NCBI RefSeq assembly: GCF_014199915.1
Contig: NZ_JACHOO010000004.1
Span: forward strand, 342,642 to 406,641
Reading direction: 5' to 3'
Source: Prosthecomicrobium pneumaticum
GTDB lineage: Bacteria; Pseudomonadota; Alphaproteobacteria; Rhizobiales; Kaistiaceae
DNA: 64,000 nucleotides
Position 1 is the first letter of the stretch. Each line of letters begins with the position of its first letter. Below are positions 53,295-63,350 of this stretch, piece after piece. The position numbers and the translations under genes were made by a program. The notes under the pieces are model-generated. The model searched no databases, was not told the DNA's origin, and worked only from the letters and a program-made list of their open reading frames with translations.

Positions 53295-54275
53295 TCAGCG
53301 GCGCTTCAGCCGTTCGGTCGCGGCGACCAGTTCGGCGACGATGCCGGGTTCGCTCATCGCATGGCCGGCATCCGGCACGATGCGCAGTTCCGCCTCCGGC
53401 CACGCGCGCGCGAGGTCATAGGCCGTCTTGACCGGCGTGCAGAGATCGTAGCGGCCGTGCACGATGACGCCCGGGATCGGCTTCAGCCGCGCCGCATCGG
53501 CGATCAGCTGGCCCTCCCGTTCGAAGAAGCCGGCATTGACGAAATAGTGGCTCTCGATGCGGGCGAAGGCGAGCGCGTAATGCGGCGCGCCGAAGGCGGC
53601 GACCCGCGCCGGATCGGGCAGCAGCGAGAGGGCGGAGCCCTCCCACATGCTCCAGACCCGCGCCGCGGCGAGCCGCACCTCGGGATCCTCGCCGGTCAGC
53701 CGGCGGTGATAGGCGCCGATCAGATCGTGCCGCTCCTCGGCGGGGATGAAGTCGCGGAAGGTGGCGAAGGCCTCGGGCAGCAGGAAGGAGGCGCCTTCCT
53801 GGTAGAACCACAGCAATTCCTCGCGCCGCAGCGTGAAGATGCCGCGCAGTACCAGCCCGCTCACCCGTTCGGGATGGGTCTCGGCATAGGCGAGGGCGAG
53901 GCAGGAGCCCCATGAACCGCCGAGCAACTGCCAGCGCTCGATGCCGAGCCGCGCGCGGATCGCCTCCATGTCGGCGACGAGATCCCAGGTGGTGTTTTCG
54001 GCGAGTTCCGCGTTCGGCGTCGAGCGGCCGCAGCCGCGCTGGTCGAACAGGACGATGCGGTAATGGTCCGGATCGTGATAGCGGCGCATGTTCGGCCCGG
54101 CCCCCGCGCCGGGGCCGCCATGCACCATCAGCACCGGCTCGCCGTCCGGATTGCCGCATTCCTCGACATGGATCTCGTGCAGATCCGAGACCCTGATCCG
54201 GTGGGTCCGGTAGGGCTCGAGCGCGGGAAACAGCCCGCGGCGCGGCGCCGCCGCACCCTGATCGGCGATCGCCAT
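53295..54275 (-). CDS. pip: proline iminopeptidase
   Basis: A 326-residue alpha/beta hydrolase that releases N-terminal proline from peptides. Landmarks: HGGPGAGAGPNMRRYHDPDHY, FDQRGCGRSTP, the nucleophile elbow GGSWGSCLALAYAETHP, HGRYDLCTPV with the acid residue, and the catalytic H in DAGHAM. All triad residues are present and no signal peptide is seen, so it is cytoplasmic. It starts one base after the end of a multi-pass membrane protein gene, forming an operon with it; that protein could supply its substrate. Confidence 0.94.
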   Translation of the reverse strand: MAIADQGAAAPRRGLFPALEPYRTHRIRVSDLHEIHVEECGNPDGEPVLMVHGGPGAGAGPNMRRYHDPDHYRIVLFDQRGCGRSTPNAELAENTTWDLVADMEAIRARLGIERWQLLGGSWGSCLALAYAETHPERVSGLVLRGIFTLRREELLWFYQEGASFLLPEAFATFRDFIPAEERHDLIGAYHRRLTGEDPEVRLAAARVWSMWEGSALSLLPDPARVAAFGAPHYALAFARIESHYFVNAGFFEREGQLIADAARLKPIPGVIVHGRYDLCTPVKTAYDLARAWPEAELRIVPDAGHAMSEPGIVAELVAATERLKRR

Positions 54276-54276
54276 C

Positions 54277-55815
54277 TCAGTTCGCTCCCTCTGCCGGCTG
54301 CTCCCGGCCGCTCGGTCGGGCGCGCCGGTGGGCGCGCAGATGCGCCGCGAGCGCCGCGGCGGTGAAGAGCGCCGTGCCGAGCACGGCGCCGACGAGGCCG
54401 GCGAGCACAGCCGGCATGCCGAACGGCCCCGTCGGGCCGAGCGCTGCCGCCGGCCCGGCGAGCGGCACGGCGGCCGGCGTCAGCCCGGCCATGAGCGGCA
54501 CGCCGCCGGCGACCAGCAGACCGAGCGTGATCGCCGCCGGCGCCGGCCAGCCCGGATCGGCGGGCGGGACGAGGAGCACGGGTGCGAGCGCGGCGGCGGC
54601 GATGCCGAGGCCGGTGAGCCCGACGAAGACCGGGCTCGGCGCTGTTGCGGCGCACAAGGCGACGAGGAGGGCGAAGCCGGCCGCCGCCGCGCGGACGATG
54701 AAGACGCGCCGCCCCTGCGGCGCCTTCGGCTCGAGCGCCGGATAGAGGTCCTCGCCGACCGCGATCGCGGCATGGCAAAGGGCGGCGGCGACCGCCGCGA
54801 TCGACGCGCCGACGAGGCCTCCGGTCAGAAGGATCGGCAGCGCGACCGGCAGGTCCGGGCGGGCCGCGAGGGCGAGGAGCGGGCCGAGGCCGGCCCCGCC
54901 CCGTGCGGGCGCCTCGAAGAAGAAGAGGGCGGCGAGGAGGAGCAGCGCCGTGCTGCCGGCGAGGACGAGCGTGACCGCTCGCGGGGCGGCGGATCGGCGC
55001 AAACTGGTGGCGAGCGGCGCCGAGGCGACCGGCAGCGCGGCGATGCCGAGCAGGACGAGGAGGGCGAGCGCGCTCGCGAGCGCCGGGGCGGGCGCTCGGC
55101 CGAGATCGAGGCCGAGCAGGCCGTCGACGCGCGCCGGCGCGGCGATGGCGAGCGTGCCGGCGAGGCCGGCGGCGGCGATCGCCATCGCGACGGCGCCGGC
55201 GGCGATCACAGCGGCGAGGCCGCCACAGAGGACCGCGAAGCCGGCGAGAAGGGCGACGAGGGCCGCCGCCGTCGCCGCCGTCATGCCGGTCATCGCCTCG
55301 ACGATCCGTCCGGCGAGCGCGGCCTCGGCGACCGCGATCGGCAGCAGCGCGGCGAGGAGGGCGCCGGCGGCGAGCCGTCGCGTGCCGGTCCCGAAGCGCC
55401 GGCCGATCGCCGCCGCGACCGTTCCGCCGTCCGATCCGGCGATGCGCGGCGCGACCATGGCGGCGGCGAGAAGGAGGCCGACCGGGACCGCCGCGGCGAC
55501 GCCCAGCGCATCGGCGCCGAAGAGACCGATGCCGGCCGGAACCGCGAGAAGGACGGAGGCCGGCACGGCGAAGGCGGCGATCGCCGCGGCGATCGCACCG
55601 GCGCGCCAGAGGCCGCCCCGCACGACGGGATCGAAGCCGAGTGCGCGCGCGCCAAATGCCGCGATCATCACCGCGGCGACCGGCAGGGCCGCGATCACCT
55701 GCAGCAATTCGAGCGGCAGGCCGAGCCGGTCGAGCGCGGCGGCGAAGACGAGCGCCGTCGCGACCGCGGCGAGCGCGGCCGCCGCGGTCGTGCCGATCCG
55801 GCGCTCGAGGGGCAT
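54277..55815 (-). CDS. multi-pass membrane protein, possibly sodium:solute symporter-like
   Basis: A 512-residue, very hydrophobic alanine-rich protein with twelve or more predicted helices. Segments such as GSDGGTVAAAIGRRFG and the general layout recall the sodium:solute symporter family (ActP-like), but conserved sodium-site residues cannot be confirmed by eye, so the call is weak. ATG 55815 begins the hydrophobic core and follows a 333-base divergent gap. It is upstream of, and nearly contiguous with, pip. Confidence 0.5.
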   Translation of the reverse strand: MPLERRIGTTAAAALAAVATALVFAAALDRLGLPLELLQVIAALPVAAVMIAAFGARALGFDPVVRGGLWRAGAIAAAIAAFAVPASVLLAVPAGIGLFGADALGVAAAVPVGLLLAAAMVAPRIAGSDGGTVAAAIGRRFGTGTRRLAAGALLAALLPIAVAEAALAGRIVEAMTGMTAATAAALVALLAGFAVLCGGLAAVIAAGAVAMAIAAAGLAGTLAIAAPARVDGLLGLDLGRAPAPALASALALLVLLGIAALPVASAPLATSLRRSAAPRAVTLVLAGSTALLLLAALFFFEAPARGGAGLGPLLALAARPDLPVALPILLTGGLVGASIAAVAAALCHAAIAVGEDLYPALEPKAPQGRRVFIVRAAAAGFALLVALCAATAPSPVFVGLTGLGIAAAALAPVLLVPPADPGWPAPAAITLGLLVAGGVPLMAGLTPAAVPLAGPAAALGPTGPFGMPAVLAGLVGAVLGTALFTAAALAAHLRAHRRARPSGREQPAEGAN

Positions 55816-56148
55816 GACGGAATTCCCAAACACATTCGAAACGATCGGACAGGACCGGCCGCGCCCTGTCAACCGCCGCGCGCGGCGTGTCCACCGCCCT
55901 CAGCGTTCTGTTGCGGTGCAATATTTTCGCTGCGTATGCAAGATGATCCTCGCACCTGCGATGATGTTGCGGGCTTCGCTTCGACTTTCGGAGCATTGTC
56001 GCCGGGCGAGACTCTGTCGATACTCGACCCGCTAAAGATGCAGATGTCGTGTCGACCGCGGCCGGAGGGATGGCCGGCGCGGCCCGTGCTCTCGCGCAAT
56101 CCGCGGAGCCGGAAGCGACGCTGCGCGCAGGGTCAGGGAGGAGACGGC
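55816..56148. promoter_or_regulatory. 333-base divergent gap between symporter-like and MFS genes
   Basis: No gene is supported. A short AT-rich island at about 55905-55950 contains TTGC-GGT-GCAA (55911-55921) and probably holds promoters of one or both genes. A GGGAGGAGA ribosome site precedes the MFS start. Confidence 0.35.
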
Positions 56149-57822
56149 ATGGCGACGACGGCCACAGTGCCGGATGCGGCGACGCGTCCGATGTCCGGGC
56201 AGGAACGCAAGGTGATCTTCGCGTCCTCGCTCGGAACCGTATTCGAGTGGTACGATTTCTATCTTTACGGGTCGCTTTCGGCGATCATCGCGGCGCAGTT
56301 CTTCTCGGGCGTGAACCCGACCGCCGCCTTCATCTTCGCGCTTCTCGCCTTCGCGGCGGGCTTCGCGGTGCGGCCGTTCGGCGCGCTGGTTTTCGGCCGG
56401 CTCGGCGATCTGGTCGGCCGCAAATACACCTTCCTCGTCACGATCCTGATCATGGGCGTGTCGACCTTCATCGTCGGCATCCTGCCCTCCTATGCGAGCT
56501 GGGGCATCGCCGCGCCGGTGATCCTGATCGTGCTGCGCCTCCTGCAGGGCCTGGCGCTCGGCGGCGAGTATGGCGGCGCCGCGACCTATGTCGCGGAACA
56601 CGCGCCCCGGGGCCGTCGCGGCTTCTATACGAGCTGGATCCAGACCACCGCGACGCTCGGCCTGTTCCTGTCGCTGCTCGTCATCCTCGGCACCCGGACC
56701 TATTTCGGCGAGGACGCCTTCAAGGCCTGGGCCTGGCGCATTCCGTTCCTGCTGTCGATCGTGCTGCTCGGCATCTCGGTGTGGATCCGACTGACGCTCA
56801 ACGAGTCGCCCGCCTTCAAGGCGATGAAGGAGGAGGGCAAATCCTCCAAGGCGCCGCTGACCGAGGCCTTCGGCAACTGGTCGAACGGCAAGGTGGCGCT
56901 GATCGCACTGCTCGGCGGCACAGCGGGGCAGGCGGTCGTCTGGTACACCGGACAGTTCTACGCCCTCTTCTTCCTCACCCAGACCTTGAAGGTCGACGGC
57001 GCCACCGCGAACATCCTGATCGCGCTGTCGCTCGCCATCGGTACGCCGTTCTTCGTCTTCTTCGGCTGGCTGTCCGACAAGATCGGCCGCAAGCCGATCA
57101 TCCTCGGCGGCTGCCTGATCGCGGCGCTCACCTATTTCCCGATCTTCCAGGCGCTCACTCACTACGCCAATCCGGCGCTCGAAGCGGCGCAGACTTCGGC
57201 GCCGGTCACCGTCGTCGCCGATCCGAACGAGTGCTCCTTCCAGTTCAACCCGGTCGGAACCTCGAAATTCGTGACGAGCTGCGACATCGCCAAGTCCTTC
57301 CTCGCGAAGAACTCGGTCAACTATGCCAACGAGGCGGCGCCGGCCGGCACGGTCGCCTCGGTCAAGATCGGTGAGACGACCATCGCCTCCTTCAGCGGCG
57401 CCGGTCTCGCCGGTGACGAGCTGAAGGCGCAGCAGGCGGCTTTCGACCAGCAGATGACGGAGGCGATCCGGGCGGCCGGCTATCCCGCCGCGGCCGATCC
57501 GGCGCAGATGAACAAGCCGATGCTCGTCGTTCTGCTCGCCGTGCTGGTGCTCTACGTGACGATGGTCTACGGCCCGATCGCCGCGCAGCTCGTCGAGCTC
57601 TTCCCGACGCGCATCCGCTACACCGCCATGTCGCTGCCCTATCACATCGGCAATGGCTGGTTCGGCGGCTTCCTGCCCACCACCGCCTTCGCCATGGTCG
57701 CGGCGACCGGCAACATCTATTACGGCCTCTGGTACCCGATCGTGGTCGCTGTGATGACCCTCATCATCGGCATCTTCTTCATGCCGGAGACGAAGGATCG
57801 CCAGATCGATCACTGGCACTGA
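56149..57822 (+). CDS. MFS transporter, metabolite:H+ symporter (MHS) family
   Basis: A 557-residue, twelve-helix proton symporter. Family motifs: SSLGTVFEWYDFYLYGSLS at helix 1, the loop FGRLGDLVGRKYTF, GLALGGEYGGAATYVAEHAP, and FGWLSDKIGRKPIILGG in the second half. The protein is longer than the usual 430-450 because of an external insertion at about residues 348-460 (DPNECSFQFNPVG, with two cysteines). Related MHS proteins carry dicarboxylates, shikimate or proline betaine; the substrate here is unknown. A strong terminator follows, so it is likely monocistronic. Confidence 0.93.
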   Translation: MATTATVPDAATRPMSGQERKVIFASSLGTVFEWYDFYLYGSLSAIIAAQFFSGVNPTAAFIFALLAFAAGFAVRPFGALVFGRLGDLVGRKYTFLVTILIMGVSTFIVGILPSYASWGIAAPVILIVLRLLQGLALGGEYGGAATYVAEHAPRGRRGFYTSWIQTTATLGLFLSLLVILGTRTYFGEDAFKAWAWRIPFLLSIVLLGISVWIRLTLNESPAFKAMKEEGKSSKAPLTEAFGNWSNGKVALIALLGGTAGQAVVWYTGQFYALFFLTQTLKVDGATANILIALSLAIGTPFFVFFGWLSDKIGRKPIILGGCLIAALTYFPIFQALTHYANPALEAAQTSAPVTVVADPNECSFQFNPVGTSKFVTSCDIAKSFLAKNSVNYANEAAPAGTVASVKIGETTIASFSGAGLAGDELKAQQAAFDQQMTEAIRAAGYPAAADPAQMNKPMLVVLLAVLVLYVTMVYGPIAAQLVELFPTRIRYTAMSLPYHIGNGWFGGFLPTTAFAMVAATGNIYYGLWYPIVVAVMTLIIGIFFMPETKDRQIDHWH

Positions 57823-57846
57823 AGAACGTCCGTCGCAGGGCGAAGG

Positions 57847-57876
57847 AGGGTCCCGGTCCGCCGGGACCCTTTTCTT
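57847..57876 (+). terminator. rho-independent terminator after the MFS gene
   Basis: AGGGTCCCGG-TCCG-CCGGGACCCT forms a ten-base-pair stem with a four-base loop, followed directly by TTTCTT. It ends 54 bases after the MFS stop codon. Confidence 0.92.
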
Positions 57877-57988
57877 GTGGGCGCAACAAATCGGATGGCA
57901 TCCGGGGGGCAGCACGATGTATGGTGGTGTCAAAGAGCGGCTCGAGCCGCCCGTGGGATCGGAAACGCATGAGCTCCGCACGATCGGT

Positions 57989-58645
57989 ATGATGAGACCG
58001 GCACTGCATCGGTTCGTGGTGGCCGATGATCACCCGCTGTTTCGCGACGCGCTGCGCCAGACCGTCGCCGCCGCCTATCCGGGCGCGGCGATCGAGGAGG
58101 CCGGCACGCTCGACGACGTCGCGGCGCGGCTGGCCGCCGGCGCCGATACCGATCTCGTCCTGCTCGATCTCGGCATGCCGGGCATGCGCGGCTTTTCGGG
58201 TCTCGTCTATCTGCGGGCCCAGTTCCCGGAAGTGCCCGTGCTCGTCGTTTCGGGCAGCGAGGATCCCGGGTTGATGCGTCAGGCGGTGGCGATCGGGGCG
58301 GCCGGCTACATTCCGAAATCGCTCGGCGTCGAGGCGATCCGCACGGCGATCGGTGCGGTGCTCGCCGGCGGCGTCTGGCTGCCGCCCCAGCTCGGCCCGG
58401 CACCGCGGGACGAGACGGCCGATCTCGTCCGCCGCATGGCGACGCTGACGCCGCAGCAGGTGCGGGTGCTGATGATGCTGACCGAGGGCCTGCTCAACAA
58501 GCAGATCGCCTTCGCCCTCGGCGTCTCGGAGGCGACGGTGAAGGCGCATGTCTCGGCGATCCTGCAGAAGCTCGGCGTCGACAGCCGCACCCAGGCGGTG
58601 ATCGCCGCCTCGAAGCTCGAGACCGCGGCGGCCGGCGCCGGCTGA
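57989..58645 (+). CDS. NarL/LuxR-family response regulator
   Basis: A 218-residue two-domain regulator. The receiver domain has VVADDHPLFRDAL with the acidic pair, the phosphorylated aspartate in LVLLDLGMPGMRG, the T/S position as VVSGSE, and the lysine in GYIPKSL. The C-terminal LuxR helix-turn-helix is LTPQQVRVLMMLTEGLLNKQ then IAFALGVSEATVKAHVSAIL. All phosphorylation residues are present. ATG 57989 or 57992 gives standard length; in-frame ATG at 57917 is possible. No sensor kinase is adjacent. It stands where murA often stands in this gene block in rhizobia. Confidence 0.9.
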   Translation: MMRPALHRFVVADDHPLFRDALRQTVAAAYPGAAIEEAGTLDDVAARLAAGADTDLVLLDLGMPGMRGFSGLVYLRAQFPEVPVLVVSGSEDPGLMRQAVAIGAAGYIPKSLGVEAIRTAIGAVLAGGVWLPPQLGPAPRDETADLVRRMATLTPQQVRVLMMLTEGLLNKQIAFALGVSEATVKAHVSAILQKLGVDSRTQAVIAASKLETAAAGAG

Positions 58646-58778
58646 CACGGCCCCATCGGCTTCGGCCATCGCGCCGCCGCGGAATCCGGCACCCCTCATT
58701 GCGCCGGCAGAAATGGCACACTACCTGTTCGTCGGGTTCTGGCCTTTCCACCTGTCCAAGAGGCTGCGGAGTCGGATG

Positions 58779-59237
58779 ATGGAGCGTCTCAAACTGGTCG
58801 CCTTCGACGGCGAGGATCTCGCCGTGATCTCGGCCTGTGTCCAGGATGCCGTGCTCAAGGTGGGCGATGCCGCCTTCCTGCCGAAGGAGCATCGCTTCGC
58901 CTGCGTGATGAACCGTTTCGTCTGGGAGAAGATGCCCGACGGCTCGTCCCGCCGACGCGAATATGAGCGCCGCCGCAGCGGTATGCATTTCGACCGCGTC
59001 CGCGCCGTCCGCTCGACCGGCATCGAGCGCAAGAACACCGACCAGGTGCTCGAACTTCTCGCCATCGGCTATGATCAGGCCTCCGAGGAGACGCCGGAAG
59101 GCACGATCACGCTGATCTTCGCCGGCGGCGCGGCGATCGCGCTCGATGTCGAGTGCATCGAGGCGGCGATGGCGGATCTCGGGCCCGCCTGGGCGACCGC
59201 CTGCTGCCCCGAGCACAAGCTCGACGACGTCGCCTGA
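58779..59237 (+). CDS. DUF2948 family protein
   Basis: A 152-residue protein beginning MERLKLVAFDGEDLAVISA, with CVQDAVLKVGDAAFLPKEHR and CVMNRFVWE, matching DUF2948. ATG 58779 is seven bases after GGAG, while 58776 is too close. In rhizobia it directly precedes hisD, as here. No function is known. Confidence 0.88.
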   Translation: MERLKLVAFDGEDLAVISACVQDAVLKVGDAAFLPKEHRFACVMNRFVWEKMPDGSSRRREYERRRSGMHFDRVRAVRSTGIERKNTDQVLELLAIGYDQASEETPEGTITLIFAGGAAIALDVECIEAAMADLGPAWATACCPEHKLDDVA

Positions 59238-59347
59238 GCGCCGCGCGCGCAGCGGCCCGCCCTGCGCGACACCCCCCGCCAAAGGCGAGGGTTCAAGAGC
59301 CGCTCCGCTTCGGCTAGAGAGACGGGGTTCCTCGCGGAGACCCGTCT

Positions 59348-60640
59348 ATGCCGCTCACCCTTTCCGACACCGATGCCGATTTCGAAGCCCGCTTCGCTGC
59401 CCTGCTGGCCGCGAAGCGCGAGGTGTCGGAGGACGTCGAGCAGGCGGTCCGGGCGATCCTCGCGGATGTGCGGACGCGCGGCGACGCGGCGCTGATCGAC
59501 TATACCGCCCGCTTCGACCGGCTCACCCTTTCGCCCACCACGATCCGCATCGGCGAGGCGGAGTTCGAGGCGGCCGAGGCCGCCGTCGATCCGCGCACCC
59601 GCGAGGCGCTCGTGCTCGCCCGCGATCGGATCGAGGCGCATCACCGCCGCCAGAAGCCGGCCGACGATTTCTACACCGATCCGCTCGGCGTCGAGCTCGG
59701 CTCGCGCTGGAGCGCGATCGATGCCGCGGGCCTCTATGTTCCGGGCGGCACCGCCTCCTATCCGAGCTCCGTGCTGATGAACGCCGTGCCGGCGAAGGTC
59801 GCGGGTGTCGGCCGCGTCGTCATCGTCGTGCCGGCGCCCGACGGTCGGCTCAACCCGCTGGTTCTGGTCGCCGCGCGGCTCGCCGGCGTCGACGAGGTCT
59901 ATCGCATCGGCGGCGCGCAGGCGGTCGGCGCGCTCGCTTACGGCACCGAGACGGTCCGCCCCGTCGCCAAGATCGTCGGTCCCGGCAACGCCTATGTCGC
60001 CGCGGCGAAGCGCCAGGTGTTCGGCACGGTCGGCATCGACATGATCGCCGGCCCGTCCGAGGTGCTCGTGATTGCCGATGACGAGAACGATCCGGACTGG
60101 CTCGCCAGCGACCTGCTCGCCCAGGCCGAGCACGACACGGCCGCGCAGGCGATCCTGATCACCGACAGCGCGACGCTTGCGGAGGCCGTCGAGGCCGCGG
60201 TCGTCCGCCAGCTCGCCACCCTGCCGCGCGGCGAGACCGCGGCGGCGAGCTGGCGCGACTATGGCGCGATCATCACCGTCGGCGATCTCGCCCGCGCGAT
60301 CCCGCTCGCCAACCGCATCGCCGCCGAACATCTGGAACTCGCGCTCGCCGATCCCGCGCCCTTCCTCTCCGGCATCCGCCATGCCGGGGCGATCTTTGTC
60401 GGCCGCCACACGCCCGAAGTGATCGGCGACTATGTCGGCGGCTCCAACCACGTGCTGCCGACGGCGCGCTCGGCGCGCTTCTCCTCCGGCCTCTCGGTGC
60501 TCGATTTCATGAAGCGCACCTCGGTCCTGAAGCTCGGCCCGGAGCAGTTGCGCGCGCTCGGCCCGGCGGCGATCGCGCTCGCCGAGGCCGAGGGGCTCGG
60601 CGCGCATGCGCGCTCCGTCGCGATCCGGCTCAATCTCTAG
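59348..60640 (+). CDS. hisD: histidinol dehydrogenase
   Basis: A 430-residue zinc enzyme for the last two steps of histidine synthesis (histidinol to histidine with two NAD). Motifs: [67 protein letters not shown], and the zinc/catalytic region [14 protein letters not shown] with later [17 protein letters not shown]. All are intact. It leads the cluster UPF0262-phosphatase-maf-yacG; it is 110 bases after DUF2948 and 17 before UPF0262. Confidence 0.97.
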   Translation: MPLTLSDTDADFEARFAALLAAKREVSEDVEQAVRAILADVRTRGDAALIDYTARFDRLTLSPTTIRIGEAEFEAAEAAVDPRTREALVLARDRIEAHHRRQKPADDFYTDPLGVELGSRWSAIDAAGLYVPGGTASYPSSVLMNAVPAKVAGVGRVVIVVPAPDGRLNPLVLVAARLAGVDEVYRIGGAQAVGALAYGTETVRPVAKIVGPGNAYVAAAKRQVFGTVGIDMIAGPSEVLVIADDENDPDWLASDLLAQAEHDTAAQAILITDSATLAEAVEAAVVRQLATLPRGETAAASWRDYGAIITVGDLARAIPLANRIAAEHLELALADPAPFLSGIRHAGAIFVGRHTPEVIGDYVGGSNHVLPTARSARFSSGLSVLDFMKRTSVLKLGPEQLRALGPAAIALAEAEGLGAHARSVAIRLNL

Positions 60641-60657
60641 GCGGCGCGGGGCGGGCC

Positions 60658-61146
60658 ATGGCCGAAGCGGCGATCGAAGGCCGGCTCGTCGCGGTCGAGC
60701 TCGACGAGGGCTCGATCGGCCGCTCGACGCCCGATGTCGAGCACGAGCGGGCGATCGCCATCCACGACCTGCTCGAGGACAACCGCTTCCTGCCCGAGGG
60801 CCAGAAGCCGGGCGCCTTCCGCCTGCGCCTGGCGATCGCCCAGAACCGGCTCGCCTTCGAGGTCGCCGACGAGGCCGGCACGGCGCTCGTCACCCATCTC
60901 CTGTCGCTGTCGCCGCTGAAGCGCATCGTGCGCGACTATTTCCTGATCTGCGACAGCTATTACGACGCCATCCGGACGGCGACGCCGAGCCGCATCGAGG
61001 CGATCGACATGGGCCGCCGAGGCGTCCACGACGAGGGCTCGCGCCTGCTGATCGAGCGGCTCAAAGGCAAGATCCGGGTCGATTTCGAGACCGCGCGGCG
61101 GCTCTTCACCCTCGTCTGCGCGCTGCACTGGAAGGCGCCGTCGTGA
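60658..61146 (+). CDS. UPF0262 family protein
   Basis: A 162-residue cytoplasmic protein of a family restricted mainly to rhizobia: [53 protein letters not shown] and LHWKAP at the end. Function unknown. Its conserved place between hisD and the phosphatase is preserved. The next gene overlaps its stop by GTGA. Confidence 0.93.
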   Translation: MAEAAIEGRLVAVELDEGSIGRSTPDVEHERAIAIHDLLEDNRFLPEGQKPGAFRLRLAIAQNRLAFEVADEAGTALVTHLLSLSPLKRIVRDYFLICDSYYDAIRTATPSRIEAIDMGRRGVHDEGSRLLIERLKGKIRVDFETARRLFTLVCALHWKAPS

Positions 61147-61676
61147 GCGGTGCGCCGGCGGGATCCGCACCGGAACCGGACGCCGGCGGGGGCGACGCGC
61201 CCGGGCCGGACGCGCCGGTACGGGCGCCCGCGCAGCGGCGGCCGGCCTCCGTCCTCTTCGTCTGCGGCATGAACACGGTCCGCTCGCCGATCGCCGCCGC
61301 GCTCGCGCGCCAGCTCTTCCCGCACGGGCTCTATGTCGCCTCGGCCGGCGTCAGGAAGGGCGGCGCGTCCGATCCCTTCGTCTGCGCCGTGATGGAGGAG
61401 GCGGGCGTCGACCTGTCGCGCCATCATCCGCAGACGCTCGAGGATCTCGAGGATACGAATTTCGACGTGGTCGTGACGCTCTCGCCCGAGGCGCATCACC
61501 GCGCGCTCGAACTGACGCGGACGATGGCGGTCGACGTCGAATACTGGCCGACGGCCGACCCCACGCTCGTGGCCGGCGGCCGGGCGCAGATCGTCGATGC
61601 GTATCGGAGCGTGCGCGACGGCCTGCGCGATCGGATCAAGGCGCGCTTCGGCTGGACGCCGCTGCCGCCCGGCTGA
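61143..61676 (+). CDS. low-molecular-weight phosphotyrosine phosphatase-like protein
   Basis: A 177-residue protein with a 35-residue proline/alanine-rich leader and then an LMW-PTP fold. The catalytic loop is CGMNTVRSP (C41, R47, CX5R), and the general acid is likely in TADPTL. The catalytic residues are present, so phosphatase activity is possible; arsenate reductase is a related alternative. The start is GTG 61143, coupled to UPF0262. Confidence 0.9.
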   Translation: MSGAPAGSAPEPDAGGGDAPGPDAPVRAPAQRRPASVLFVCGMNTVRSPIAAALARQLFPHGLYVASAGVRKGGASDPFVCAVMEEAGVDLSRHHPQTLEDLEDTNFDVVVTLSPEAHHRALELTRTMAVDVEYWPTADPTLVAGGRAQIVDAYRSVRDGLRDRIKARFGWTPLPPG

Positions 61677-61780
61677 CCGTGCACGGCGGCCGGCCGAGGC
61701 TTGCGGATTTCCCCGAATGCCCTAGGAACGGGGTCCTGTTCCGTCCACCGGCGCCCGCCGCTCAGATCTTGCGAGCCCTC

Positions 61781-62404
61781 ATGACCGGCAAGCCCAAGCT
61801 CATCCTCGCCTCCGCGAGCCCCCGCCGGCTGCAGCTGCTCGGCCAGGCCGGCATCGAGCCGGACAGCCTCGTCGCGGCCGATATCGACGAGGCACCGCTG
61901 AAGCACGAACTGCCGCGCAATCTCGCCAAGCGCCTCGCCCGCACCAAGGCCGAGGCGGCGCGTGCCATGGCGGCGCGCAATCCCGAACTCGCCGGCGCCT
62001 TCGTCCTCGCCGCCGACACGGTGGTCTCCGTCGGCCGGCGCATCCTGCCGAAGGCGGAACTGCGCGAGGAGGCGGCGGCTTGCCTGCGCCTCCTCTCCGG
62101 CCGCTCGCACAAGGTGCAGACCGGCGTCTGCCTGATCACGCCGAAGGGGGCGCTGCGCGAGCGGCTGGTCGAGACCAAGGTGCGCTTCAAGCGCCTGTCG
62201 CGCGAGGAGATCGAGGCCTATCTCGGCTCGGGCGAGTGGGAGGGCAAGGCGGGCGGCTATGCCGTCCAGGGGCTCGCCGGCACCTTCGTCGTCAAGCTCG
62301 CCGGCTCCTATCCGAACGTCGTCGGCCTGCCGCTCTACGAGACGGTGGCTCTGCTCGCGGGCGAATCCTATCCCGTGCGCGCCGGCTGGCTGGGCGGGGC
62401 GTGA
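61781..62404 (+). CDS. maf: Maf-like nucleotide pyrophosphatase
   Basis: A 207-residue Maf/Ham1-fold protein: [14 protein letters not shown] at the start, [37 protein letters not shown] with the catalytic aspartate, and [13 protein letters not shown]. It hydrolyses non-canonical nucleoside triphosphates (dTTP/UTP or m7GTP types). ATG 61781 is the family start; the frame is open upstream without support. infA, normally just before maf in rhizobia, is absent from the preceding 104 bases. Confidence 0.93.
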   Translation: MTGKPKLILASASPRRLQLLGQAGIEPDSLVAADIDEAPLKHELPRNLAKRLARTKAEAARAMAARNPELAGAFVLAADTVVSVGRRILPKAELREEAAACLRLLSGRSHKVQTGVCLITPKGALRERLVETKVRFKRLSREEIEAYLGSGEWEGKAGGYAVQGLAGTFVVKLAGSYPNVVGLPLYETVALLAGESYPVRAGWLGGA

Positions 62405-62411
62405 GGCGGCG

Positions 62412-62648
62412 ATGACCAAGAAGAAGCCCGATGAGGCTCCCGCCGCGGAGAAGAAGGCGGAGGTCGTGCCGCTCCGCCCGCCGCGGCCCTGCCCGATCTG
62501 CGGCAAGCCCTCGGTCCGGACCGCCTATCCCTTCTGCTCGAAGCGCTGCGCCGACATCGACCTGCACCGCTGGCTGTCCGGCTCCTATGCGATCCCGGTG
62601 GTCGAGAACGACGAGGACGACGGCGAGCCCGGCCCGGGCCCGGTCTGA
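62412..62648 (+). CDS. yacG: DNA gyrase inhibitor YacG-type zinc protein
   Basis: A 78-residue zinc protein. Four cysteines are in the family spacing: PCPICGKPS and YPFCSKRCADID, followed by LHRWLSGSYAIPV and an acidic tail. The family binds GyrB and blocks gyrase. The N-terminal lysine-rich extension is longer than in E. coli, as usual in rhizobia. It is seven bases after maf, in one operon. Confidence 0.93.
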   Translation: MTKKKPDEAPAAEKKAEVVPLRPPRPCPICGKPSVRTAYPFCSKRCADIDLHRWLSGSYAIPVVENDEDDGEPGPGPV

Positions 62649-62947
62649 GGCGGGGCGCACCGGCCGCCGCTCGCCTGGAGCCGCCGTCGCGCACGGGACC
62701 GGCGGCTCCGCCTTTCGCGGTGGGCTCTTGCACGATCCGGGCTCCGTCGTCGCAGGGCGCAGCCGCATCCCGTCCGGCTGTCCGGCGCGGGCACCCGTCG
62801 GTGAAAAAGCCACGCCGGCGCACCGCCATGCCCGATCGGCGATCGTGCAAGCCGCTGCTGGGCGATTGTGCAAGCCATTGTCTGTGCACGGGAATCACGT
62901 CGTCCCCAGCGATGTTGCGGGGACGGCGGATCGGACGCAAACGGCTC
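62649..62947. other. intergenic stretch without a gene before tRNA-Phe
   Basis: No supported gene. It holds a short direct repeat, CGATCGTGCAAGCC at about 62840 and CGATTGTGCAAGCC 26 bases on, of unknown meaning. Confidence 0.5.
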
Positions 62948-62976
62948 TGGACAGGCCGCGCCGGCTCCCCTATAAG
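62948..62976 (+). promoter_or_regulatory. promoter of tRNA-Phe
   Basis: TGGACA (62948-62953), a 17-base spacer and TATAAG (62971-62976), ending 39 bases before the tRNA. Each hexamer matches the sigma-70 consensus at five of six positions and the spacing is ideal. Confidence 0.75.
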
Positions 62977-63015
62977 GCCTCGTCCCGACCGGAGCGTCAC
63001 GCTCCGATGCGGTGG

Positions 63016-63091
<76 letters not shown>

Positions 63092-63350
63092 AATTTCTCC
63101 AAATGATTACAAACACTTAGCAACCGAATCCGCGTTCTCTCCGGCCTTTCGTGTCGCGATCGTGTTGCAACTGGATTTCAAGGGTTTCCGCGGGTTTTCG
63201 CTGATGCGCGGCCTCTCCATGCGACATGGAATGCGACATGGGAAGGGCGTGAGGCGTCCGGCGAGGCCTCGCGAGGTGCCTGTGAGACAAAGGCGGCTGG
63301 GGCGATCTGCCGTCTTCAGGCGAGCACGACCAGGCGCGCGCCGGCCGCGG

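Noticed and set aside
61677..61780. infA gene between the phosphatase and maf
   Set aside because: Only 104 bases are available and no IF1-like sequence can be read in any frame; infA needs about 220 bases.
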